NCBI RefSeq assembly: GCF_024055635.1
Contig: NZ_JAMXMB010000042.1
Span: 1-64,000, forward strand
Reading direction: 5' to 3'
DNA length: 64,000 nt
Source: Microbacterium yannicii
Lineage (GTDB): Bacteria > Actinomycetota > Actinomycetes > Actinomycetales > Microbacteriaceae
This document shows positions 44,261-50,731 of this stretch, piece after piece (the first letter of the stretch is position 1; the number at the start of each line of letters is the position of its first letter). A program made the translations under genes and the position numbers. A model generated the notes under the pieces. The model made no database searches. It was given only the letters and a program-made list of their open reading frames with translations, and was not told where the DNA came from.

Positions 44261-45351
44261 TCGATGCAGCGGATCAGCTGACGCACGTCGTCGGGGTCGA
44301 TCGACACGAACGTCGCGACGCGCAGCTGGTTGCGGCCGAGCTTGCGGTAGGGCTCGGTGTCGACGATGCCGTTCGCGCGGAGGCTCTTGGCGACGGCGGC
44401 GGCATCGACGGAGTCGTCGAAGTCGATGGTCACGACGACGGGGGAGCGGTTGGCCGCGTCGGCGACGAACGGCGTTGCGAAAGCGGATGCCTCGGCCCAG
44501 TCGTACAGCGCCTGCGACGACTCGCGGGTGCGGGCGTCGGCCCACTGCAGGCCGCCGCTGCCGTTGATCCAGCGGAGCTGCTCGTTGAGGAGGAACAGCG
44601 TCGTGAGCGCCGGCGTGTTCAGCGTCTGGTTGAGCCGCGAGTTGTCGACGGCCTGTTTGAGGCTGAGGAACTCGGGGATGTAGCGCCCCGACGCGGCGAT
44701 GCGCTCGATGCGCTCGATCGCCGCCGGCGACACGATCGCGAACCACAGGCCCCCGTCCGAGCCGAGGTTCTTCTGCGGGGCGAAGTAGTACACGTCGGCC
44801 TCGTGGATCGAGAAGTCGATCCCGCCGGCGGCGCTCGTCGCGTCGATGACCGTGAGCGCGCCGTCGTCGCCGTGCACGCGGGTGACGGGCGCGGCGACCC
44901 CGGTCGAGGTCTCGTTGTGCGGCCACGCGTACACGTCGATGCCGTCGACCGCCTCGGCGGCGGTGCGGGTGCCGGCGGGCACCTCGCGGACGTCGGGCGC
45001 CTCGAGCCACGGCGCCCCCGCGGCCTTGGCGAACTTGCTGCCGAACTCGCCGAACACGAGGTGCTGGCTCCGCTTCTCGATGAGGCCGAAGGCCGCGGCA
45101 TCCCAGAACGCCGTCGATCCGCCGTTGCCGAGGATCACCTCGTAGCCCGACGGGACGCGGAACAGGTCGCGCAGACCCGCGCGCACGTGACCGACCAGAT
45201 CCTTCACCGGAGCCTGGCGGTGCGAGGTGCCGAGGAGGGCCGCGCCCTTGCCCGCGAGGGCTTCGAGGTGGGCGGGGATCACCTTGGAGGGGCCGCACCC
45301 GAAGCGTCCGTCGACGGGCAGGATCTCTCGGGGAAGCTCGATGTGCGCCAT
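44236..45351 (-). CDS. serC: Phosphoserine aminotransferase
   Basis: PLP enzyme of serine biosynthesis, converting 3-phosphohydroxypyruvate to phosphoserine. The 371-residue product is the actinobacterial type, with GCGPSKVIP, GNGGSTAFWD, VIDATSAAGG and the PLP lysine Lys194 in FAPQKNLG. TAGAAT on the minus strand (45358-45363) ends six bases before ATG 45351, so the message is probably leaderless. Confidence 0.96.
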   Translation of the reverse strand: MAHIELPREILPVDGRFGCGPSKVIPAHLEALAGKGAALLGTSHRQAPVKDLVGHVRAGLRDLFRVPSGYEVILGNGGSTAFWDAAAFGLIEKRSQHLVFGEFGSKFAKAAGAPWLEAPDVREVPAGTRTAAEAVDGIDVYAWPHNETSTGVAAPVTRVHGDDGALTVIDATSAAGGIDFSIHEADVYYFAPQKNLGSDGGLWFAIVSPAAIERIERIAASGRYIPEFLSLKQAVDNSRLNQTLNTPALTTLFLLNEQLRWINGSGGLQWADARTRESSQALYDWAEASAFATPFVADAANRSPVVVTIDFDDSVDAAAVAKSLRANGIVDTEPYRKLGRNQLRVATFVSIDPDDVRQLIRCIDYTVERLG

Positions 45352-45357
45352 GCGTCG

Positions 45358-45363
45358 ATTCTA
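45358..45363 (-). promoter_or_regulatory. -10 element of serC, leaderless arrangement
   Basis: TAGAAT, close to the consensus TATAAT, ends six bases before the serC start codon on the minus strand. Confidence 0.55.
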
Positions 45364-45508
45364 GAGAGGCGCACCGCGCCGTCTCGTCCGCGTGACAGCC
45401 CGTGACGCCCTGCTGCCGGGGGACGCCGCGGGGCGGGCCGGCCCCGCCTCGGGGTCGGTGCCAGAAGATAGGCTGTCCTTACACTCCAGACATCGAGGAC
45501 GCCGGGAT

Positions 45509-46210
45509 ATGACAGATCTGATCGACACCACTGAGATGTACCTGCGTACGATCCTCGAGCTCGAAGAGGAGAACATCGTGCCGCTGCGGGCGCGCATCTC
45601 GGAGCGTCTCGGGCACTCGGGTCCGACGGTGTCGCAGACCATCGGGCGCATGGAGCGCGACGGGCTCGTCGTGGTCTCCGAGGACCGCTCCCTCGAGCTC
45701 ACCGGCGCCGGTCGGCAGAAGGCCGTCGACGTGATGCGCAAGCACCGGCTCGCCGAGCGCCTGCTGTCGGACGTCATCGGTCTGGATTGGGCATACGTCC
45801 ACGAAGAGGCCTGCCGCTGGGAGCACGTCATGAGCGAGCAGGTCGAGCGTCGGCTCGTCGAGCTGCTCGGCCACCCCACCGAATCGCCGTACGGCAACCC
45901 CATCCCCGGGCTCGACCAGCTCGGCGACGTGCCGACGAACGGCTTCGAGCAGGGTGTCGTAGGCCTGGTGCGCCGTCTCAATGACGCCGGCGAGCCCATC
46001 ACCGGCACGGTCCGCCGCCTCGCCGAGCCGGCGCAGGTCGACCCCGAGCTGCTGCAGCAGCTGAAGGCCGCGGGCGTCGTGCCCGGTGCCACCGGCGACT
46101 ACCGCTACAACGAGGGCTACGTGCTCGTGCAGATGCAGGGCAGCGATGAGGGTCTTGAGCTTCCCGTCGAGATCGCATCGCACATCTTCCTGGTCGACGA
46201 GACCCGCTGA
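45509..46210 (+). CDS. dtxR: Iron-dependent repressor, IdeR/DtxR type
   Basis: The 233-residue metalloregulator has all three DtxR domains: winged helix (1-75, ISERLGHSGPTVSQTIGRM), dimerisation/metal domain (75-140) and SH3-like domain (about 150-233). Metal ligands of IdeR are preserved: Met10, His and Glu in RKHRLAERLL, and His, Cys, Glu, His in VHEEACRWEHVM. Similarity to mycobacterial IdeR is very high in the first 120 residues, so Fe(II) rather than Mn(II) is expected to be the co-repressor. ATG 45509 gives the IdeR-like N-terminus; a longer frame upstream is not conserved. Confidence 0.95.
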   Translation: MTDLIDTTEMYLRTILELEEENIVPLRARISERLGHSGPTVSQTIGRMERDGLVVVSEDRSLELTGAGRQKAVDVMRKHRLAERLLSDVIGLDWAYVHEEACRWEHVMSEQVERRLVELLGHPTESPYGNPIPGLDQLGDVPTNGFEQGVVGLVRRLNDAGEPITGTVRRLAEPAQVDPELLQQLKAAGVVPGATGDYRYNEGYVLVQMQGSDEGLELPVEIASHIFLVDETR

Positions 46211-46216
46211 GGGAAA

Positions 46217-46242
46217 GCGGATGCCGCGCCTCGCGGCTCCGC
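46217..46242 (+). terminator. Probable dtxR terminator hairpin
   Basis: An 11-bp stem with one bulge (46217-46228 with 46232-46242) begins seven bases after the dtxR stop. Confidence 0.5.
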
Positions 46243-46311
46243 TGATCGTCGCCCGTCGCGGGGGCCGAGGCATCCGTCCACGCACTGTGCGGAGATTGCC
46301 AGGCGTGGAGC

Positions 46312-46340
46312 GTGACATAAACGTGACCTTCGGGTAGCCT
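46312..46340 (+). promoter_or_regulatory. Promoter of the M23 peptidase gene
   Basis: GTGACA (46312-46317) and TAGCCT (46335-46340) are exactly 17 bases apart. Initiation near 46347 would give a leader of about 150 bases. Confidence 0.6.
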
Positions 46341-46344
46341 CAAG

Positions 46345-46494
46345 AAGTCCACCAGGCGAGAAGCCCGCCGACCGGACCCCGCGTGGATTGCCTCAACGGC
46401 TCGTCGTCCACATGTGGTGAAGCCCGCACATCGTGCCCCGACATCGAGTGCTGACGAGCCAGGCGCCACGGCGCAGAGGCGCCGGAGGACCAGT
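46345..46494 (+). promoter_or_regulatory. Structured leader, possible c-di-AMP (ydaO-type) riboswitch
   Basis: The leader is about 150 bases long and shows paired segments: GTGGA (46384) with TCCAC (about 46408), and GGCGCC (46462-46467) with GGCGCC (46478-46483) directly before the GGAGG ribosome binding site. The order GGTGAAGC then CCGACATCGAGTGCTGACGAGCC partly recalls the ydaO/yuaA pattern. Actinobacterial genes for cell-wall peptidases (rpf, M23/NlpC) are classic ydaO targets. The match was judged by eye only. Confidence 0.45.
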
Positions 46495-47430
46495 TTGGCT
46501 GAAGAGATAGATTCGCACGCGATCGTGCCCGATAACGCGGCGACGGACCCGAACCGTCGTGAGCGCAACCGGAAGACCCCTGTGCGACGCTCCCGAGCCG
46601 TGCCACTCGCGAAGTCGACGACGGCGCCCGCAGGTGCCCGATCCGCCGCGCCGTCCGGCCGAGGCCCCTCGGCCAAGGCCTCCTCCACCAAGGACCGCGT
46701 CGTGAAGCCGCTGCGCAGCCTGGTCGTGCTCGCCATGGTGGGTGGGCTCGTGGCCACTGTCGCGATCCCCGCGTTCGCGGCGACCGCGGGTGCCGGTGTC
46801 GAAGAGGCCCGCACCATCCAGCAGATGGCGGTCGACGACGCGCAGACGTTCGTGGCGGCATCCGATGCCAATGCCACCCAGCTCTCGCGCGGAAGCTACG
46901 CGGCCACCACCGCGGAGGAGATCGAGAAGAAGAAGGCCGAAGAGGCGGCGGCAGAACGCGCGCGTCAGGTCGCCAAGCTCGCCGCGGCGTCGGCGAAGTC
47001 GCTCCCGGTCAACATCGCCCTCACTTCGCCCGGAACCGGCGAGGTGCGCTGGCCCATCCTCAACTTCACCAAGGGCCGCGGCCTCTGGGACTCGGGCTAC
47101 CACCAGGGCGTCGACCTCCTGTCGTCGTGCGGAACGCCCATCTACGCCGCGGCGGCCGGTGTCGTCAAGGTGTCGCAGGAGAGCTACGGCGGCTACGGTG
47201 TCGGCGTCTCCATCGACCACGTCATCGGCGGCCAGCAGGTGAACACGCTGTACGGCCACATGACGTACGGCAGCCGTCAGGTCTCGGTCGGCCAGTCCGT
47301 CTCGGCGGGTCAGCTGATCGGTCTGGTCGGCAGCACCGGCAGCTCGACCGCGTGCCACCTTCACTTCGAGGTCCACATCAACGGCTCGGTCGTCGACCCC
47401 TGGGCGTGGCTGCAGGCCAACGCCGGCTGA
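46495..47430 (+). CDS. M23 family metallopeptidase (peptidoglycan endopeptidase)
   Basis: The 311-residue secreted or anchored enzyme has a basic cytoplasmic head, a hydrophobic segment at about residues 74-96 (SLVVLAMVGGLVATVAIPAF), a coiled-coil stretch EEIEKKKAEEAAAERARQ and a C-terminal LytM domain. Zinc ligands: His and Asp in YHQGVDLL and His in CHLHFEVH. TTG 46495 is chosen because GGAGG lies seven bases upstream and the alternative GTG at 46414 falls inside the structured leader. Confidence 0.88.
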   Translation: MAEEIDSHAIVPDNAATDPNRRERNRKTPVRRSRAVPLAKSTTAPAGARSAAPSGRGPSAKASSTKDRVVKPLRSLVVLAMVGGLVATVAIPAFAATAGAGVEEARTIQQMAVDDAQTFVAASDANATQLSRGSYAATTAEEIEKKKAEEAAAERARQVAKLAAASAKSLPVNIALTSPGTGEVRWPILNFTKGRGLWDSGYHQGVDLLSSCGTPIYAAAAGVVKVSQESYGGYGVGVSIDHVIGGQQVNTLYGHMTYGSRQVSVGQSVSAGQLIGLVGSTGSSTACHLHFEVHINGSVVDPWAWLQANAG

Positions 47431-47470
47431 GCCGTCGAAGCCTGAACCGGATCCCTCCGATCGCATCACC

Positions 47471-47508
47471 ACGGATGCCCACTGCCCGGCCAGGGCGTGG
47501 GCATCCGT
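47471..47508 (+). terminator. M23 peptidase terminator hairpin
   Basis: A 12-bp stem (47471-47482 with 47497-47508) about 40 bases after the peptidase stop. Confidence 0.65.
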
Positions 47509-47567
47509 TGTCCGACACGCCCGCCATCGTTCACCGGCTTCACGGCCCCGGTGTCGGCTGGGTGCGT

Positions 47568-47731
47568 TAGCCTGAATCCCGACGCTGAGAGAGCGGAGGG
47601 AGCCGATGGGCTGCACACCACGCATCCGAACCATGGATGCGCTTGGACGCCTCGTCCTTCGGCATTGCACGAGTGGATGCCGCGGCATTGCCGTGGCGCC
47701 AAGGCGCTGTCTATAAGACAGCGCCTTTTTT
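47568..47731 (+). ncRNA. Candidate small RNA ending in a strong intrinsic terminator
   Basis: The 375-base gap between the M23 and HNH genes has no convincing coding frame. TAGCCT (47568-47573) can be a -10. Some 125 bases later a perfect 12-bp stem (47701-47712 with 47716-47727) runs into six Ts, the clearest rho-independent terminator in the window. Inside lie further pairings such as GCATCC/GGATGC around 47620-47636. Because the terminator ends 74 bases before the HNH gene, the transcript should be separate. No known RNA family recognised. Confidence 0.5.
47701..47731 (+). terminator. Canonical intrinsic terminator with T tract
   Basis: A 12-bp stem, three-base loop and TTTTTT tail. Most other hairpins in this window lack a T tract. 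Confidence 0.9.
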
Positions 47732-47804
47732 CATGCCCCTGCGCCCTTGATCGTCGCATGTCGAATAACCGAGAAGCCGTCCCGGCCATTCGAGAGGATG
47801 ATCA

Positions 47805-48302
47805 ATGCGCACTCTGGTGCTGAATGCGGGCTACGAACCGCTCGCCGTCGTGTCGTTCAAACGGGCGCTCGTGCTCGTGATGAACGAGAAGGCCACTGTG
47901 GTGGAGCACACCGAGATGGATCCGGTGTGGGGCACCAGACGCTCGTACGAGCGCCCGGCCGTGATCATCCTGACCCGCTATGTGCGGGTGCCGGGCGGTC
48001 GCCATGTGCCGGTGACGCGGCGCGGCGTGCTGCGTCGTGACAATCACCGCTGCGCCTACTGCGGCAAGGCTGCGTCGACGATCGACCACGTGCTGCCGCG
48101 CTCGCGCGGCGGCGCGGACTCGTGGGAGAACCTCGTCGCCTGCTGTCTGCGCTGCAACAACGTGAAGGGCGATCGCACGCCGCAGGAGATGAACTGGGAG
48201 CTGCGCATCCTCCCGCGCGCGCCGCGGGGCGGGCAGTGGACGGTACGCGGCACCGAGCGCACCGATCCGCGGTGGGAGCCGTATCTCGCGCTGGCAGCGT
48301 GA
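47805..48302 (+). CDS. HNH endonuclease family protein
   Basis: The 165-residue protein carries a zinc-supported HNH domain: CAYCGK, STIDHVLPRSRGGADSWENLV with catalytic His, and CLRCNNVKGDRTP. The N-terminal MRTLVLNAGYEPLAVVSFKRALVL is typical of a widespread bacterial HNH family whose cellular role is unknown. ATG 47805 has GAGAGGA upstream. No phage or toxin genes accompany it. Confidence 0.93.
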   Translation: MRTLVLNAGYEPLAVVSFKRALVLVMNEKATVVEHTEMDPVWGTRRSYERPAVIILTRYVRVPGGRHVPVTRRGVLRRDNHRCAYCGKAASTIDHVLPRSRGGADSWENLVACCLRCNNVKGDRTPQEMNWELRILPRAPRGGQWTVRGTERTDPRWEPYLALAA

Positions 48303-48343
48303 TCCTCGGGGGGCACGCGCGGCGATGAGGGGCCCTCGTCGGG

Positions 48344-48886
48344 TCAGTCCTCGTCGAGCAGTCGCAGCCAGCGGGTGAGGATGGGTTCGAGGGCGGCGGT
48401 GTCCGTCGCTCCGAGCTCGTCCAGGATCCGGTGCTCGTTGTCCAGATGCGCGGCGATGGCGCGATCGATGAGCTCCGTGCCCTCCGGGGTCAGTCGCACC
48501 AGGCGCTTGCGGGCGTCGGATGCCTCGGCTCGGCGTTCGACGAGTCCTCGGGCCTCCAGGCGGTCGACGCGCTTGGTGAGGCCTCCGGTCGTGACGAGGG
48601 TGTGGTCGGCGAGCTCGCCCGCGGGTCGCTCGTACGGCGCACCGGCACGCCGCAGCGTCGCGAGGACGTCGAACTCGCCCTCGCTGAGGCCGAAATCGCG
48701 GTAGACGGCGACGAGCCGCTCGGTCAGCCGGAGGGCGACGAGATGCAGGCGCCCGATGACAGCCTGGGGCGAGGGGTCGAGGTCGGGTCGCTCGCGTCGC
48801 CATTCGGCCTGGATCTCGGCGACGCGGTCCGGCGGTGCGGCGTGTGCTTCGTTCGCCGGGGAGGAGGATTCGGCCATGGGAGCCAT
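48344..48886 (-). CDS. MarR family transcriptional regulator
   Basis: A 180-residue regulator with the MarR winged helix (LSEGEFDVLATLRRAGAPYER to VERRAEASDARKRLVRLTPEG; DxR wing DARKR). ATG 48886 begins two bases from a palindromic operator; an in-frame ATG at 48919 lies inside a second palindrome and would make the operator part of the coding region, so it is less likely. Divergent from the EamA gene, which it probably represses along with itself. Confidence 0.9.
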   Translation of the reverse strand: MAPMAESSSPANEAHAAPPDRVAEIQAEWRRERPDLDPSPQAVIGRLHLVALRLTERLVAVYRDFGLSEGEFDVLATLRRAGAPYERPAGELADHTLVTTGGLTKRVDRLEARGLVERRAEASDARKRLVRLTPEGTELIDRAIAAHLDNEHRILDELGATDTAALEPILTRWLRLLDED

Positions 48887-48887
48887 C

Positions 48888-48907
48888 TTATCTTCCCGGT
48901 AAGATAA
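48888..48907. promoter_or_regulatory. MarR operator 1 (20-bp palindrome)
   Basis: TTATCTT and AAGATAA flank a six-base CCCGGT-type centre. It lies directly before the MarR start and shares TATCTT/AAGATA half-sites with operator 2. Confidence 0.8.
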
Positions 48908-48909
48908 AG

Positions 48910-48927
48910 TATCTTCCATGGAAGATA
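48910..48927. promoter_or_regulatory. MarR operator 2 (18-bp perfect palindrome over the EamA start codon)
   Basis: TATCTTCCATGGAAGATA is perfectly symmetric and contains the EamA ATG at 48918. Two operators with the same half-site 22 bases apart, centre to centre, imply cooperative repression of the divergent pair. Confidence 0.8.
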
Positions 48928-49820
48928 AACGATGGACCTGGATCCTCGTGACGGCGATCGCCCCGATCGCGTGGGGAAGCGGCTATGTCGTGACGCGCAA
49001 CCTGCTCCCCGCCGAGGCGCCGCTGTGGGGCGGAGTGCTGCGCGCGCTGCCGGCCGGTCTCATCGTTCTGCTGCTGGCGCGGCGGCTTCCGCGGGGATCG
49101 TGGTGGTGGCGATCGCTCGTGCTCGGCACCCTCAACGTGGGCGGCTTCTTCGTGCTCGTCTATGTCGCCGGGCAGCGGCTGTCGTCGAGTCTCGCCGCGA
49201 CGCTGATGTCGGCATCCGCTGCCTGCATGCTGCTGTTCGCGTGGCTGCTGCTGCACCGGCGACCGCGGGTGGCGGCGGTCGTGGGCGCCGCGGTCGGCCT
49301 CATGGGCGTCGCGGTGATGCTGGGATTCGACGCCGAGGGCGCCGATGCAGGGGGAGTCGCAGCTTCGCTCGGGGCGATGGTGGCCTCATCGATCGGATTC
49401 GTGCTCACCGTGCGGTGGGGCTCGGACGTTCCGGCGCTGCCGATGACGGCGTGGCAGCTCATCGGCGGCTCGCTCGTGCTGCTGCCGGTGGCCGTGCTGG
49501 TCGAGGGAGCTCCGCCCGCATTGACGGGGCCGTCGACGCTCGGCTTCGCCTATCTCACGCTGGTCGCGACGGCTCTCGCGTACGTGGCGTGGTTCTCGGG
49601 TCTGCGGCGGCTCTCACCCGGCGCGGTCGGCGTCATCGGACTCCTGAACCCGGTCACGGGGGTCGTGCTCGGTGTCGCTGTCATGGGGGAGACGTTCGGA
49701 GTTCCGCAGGGCATCGGCGTGGCGCTGGTCCTCGTCGGGATCGTTCTCGGTGCAGCATCTCCGCAGCGGCGCACCGAGGTCTCTGAGACCGTGCGGCTGG
49801 CTGTCCATTCTCGAACATAA
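48918..49820 (+). CDS. EamA family transporter
   Basis: A 300-residue membrane protein with ten predicted helices in two EamA halves (IAPIAWGSGYVVTRNLLP in the first, LVATALAYVAWFSGLRRLSPG in the second). Probably an exporter of a metabolite or toxic compound sensed by the divergent MarR regulator. Its start codon sits inside operator 2, so no conventional ribosome binding site is free; translation may be leaderless or very short-leadered. Confidence 0.9.
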   Translation: MEDKRWTWILVTAIAPIAWGSGYVVTRNLLPAEAPLWGGVLRALPAGLIVLLLARRLPRGSWWWRSLVLGTLNVGGFFVLVYVAGQRLSSSLAATLMSASAACMLLFAWLLLHRRPRVAAVVGAAVGLMGVAVMLGFDAEGADAGGVAASLGAMVASSIGFVLTVRWGSDVPALPMTAWQLIGGSLVLLPVAVLVEGAPPALTGPSTLGFAYLTLVATALAYVAWFSGLRRLSPGAVGVIGLLNPVTGVVLGVAVMGETFGVPQGIGVALVLVGIVLGAASPQRRTEVSETVRLAVHSRT

Positions 49821-49855
49821 CTGTCGGAAGTCCGAGGTACTCTCGTTCCCAGCGG

Positions 49856-49884
49856 TTGAATCACTAGAACATCTGTTCTAGCAT
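49856..49884 (+). promoter_or_regulatory. SOS promoter of the mutasome operon with LexA box
   Basis: The perfect palindrome CTAGAACATCTGTTCTAG (49864-49881) is an actinobacterial-type LexA box. TTGAAT (49856-49861) and TAGCAT (49879-49884) are 17 bases apart, so the box fills the spacer and overlaps the -10. The -10 ends six bases before ATG 49891, indicating a leaderless SOS transcript. Confidence 0.9.
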
Positions 49885-49890
49885 GTGGGA

Positions 49891-50730
49891 ATGGGGGCGA
49901 TCGTGCAGCTCACGGCACAGCACGTGCACGAGACCGTCGGGCAGCAGCTGACGGCCTCCGAATCTGCCGCCCTCCGTGCGGGGAGAACGGTTTCGGCAGA
50001 TGCGGGCAGGGGCCAAGGGGCGCACACCGTCGCGCAGCTGCGCGCCCAGCTCGAGCGGGTGCAGGGGCGGCGGCTCGACGCGCCGGTGCTGCCGGTGCAT
50101 CCCGCCCTCGCTTCGCTGCTTCCCGGGGGCGGTCTGCGTCCCGGATCGGCCTACTCCCTCCCGCGGTCGACGTCGGTGCTGCTGGCGCTGCTCGCCCAGC
50201 CGTCGCAGTCCGGCTCATGGTGCGGAGTGATCGGGATGCCGCGGCTCGGCGCCGAGGCGGCCGAAGGGCTGGGCGTCGACCTGTCGCGGCTCGTGCTCAT
50301 CCCTGATCCCGGGGCACGCTGGCTCGCGGTGACCTCGACCGTCGCCGAGGTGCTGCCGGTGGTCGCGGTCCGCCCGTCCGGGAGAGCCGCCGACGGCGAG
50401 ATCTCCCGCCTGGCGGCGCGGCTGCGCGATCGCGGTGCGGTGCTGCTCGTGCAGGGTCCGTGGCCGCAGGCCGAGGCCGTGATCGAGGTCGGCGAGCCGG
50501 CATGGGAGGGTGTCGGCCGCGGGCACGGCTACCTCTCCGGTCGCGAGGTGACGCTCACCTCGTCGAGCCGCCGCTGGCCGAGATCCCGGCGCGCTCGTGT
50601 GATGCTTCCGGATGCCGCGGGCCACGTCTCTGCCGCGCCCGAGCGGATGCGGCCCGTCGAGTCGCTGCACCCGGCCGCCGCCGCGGCATACGAGGTCTCG
50701 CTCGGTCATCGGGTCAGGGCGGTGGGGTGA
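49891..50730 (+). CDS. imuA: ImuA-type mutasome protein (RecA-like)
   Basis: The 279-residue protein is the actinobacterial ImuA' counterpart, a shortened RecA/SulA-like protein working with ImuB and DnaE2 in SOS mutagenesis. RecA-like features are weak: PVLPVHPALASLLPGGGLRPGSAYSL resembles the start of the core, but the Walker A lysine is missing (SLPRSTSVLLALL in its place). ATG 49891 is the predicted transcription start; an in-frame GTG lies at 49885. It is two bases from imuB. Confidence 0.88.
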   Translation: MGAIVQLTAQHVHETVGQQLTASESAALRAGRTVSADAGRGQGAHTVAQLRAQLERVQGRRLDAPVLPVHPALASLLPGGGLRPGSAYSLPRSTSVLLALLAQPSQSGSWCGVIGMPRLGAEAAEGLGVDLSRLVLIPDPGARWLAVTSTVAEVLPVVAVRPSGRAADGEISRLAARLRDRGAVLLVQGPWPQAEAVIEVGEPAWEGVGRGHGYLSGREVTLTSSSRRWPRSRRARVMLPDAAGHVSAAPERMRPVESLHPAAAAAYEVSLGHRVRAVG

Positions 50731-50731
50731 C

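Noticed and set aside
46414..46416. GTG 46414 as the M23 peptidase start
   Set aside because: It lies in the structured leader without a ribosome binding site, while TTG 46495 has GGAGG at the right distance.
47583..47620. TPP riboswitch suggested by GCTGAGAG
   Set aside because: The other thi-box core (the CCTGAT...GCGAAGGGA part) is missing and the downstream gene is an HNH nuclease.
49805..49824. A second LexA box upstream of imuA (CTCGAACATAACTG)
   Set aside because: Only one half-site fits; the other half is degenerate and it lies in the 3' end of the EamA gene.
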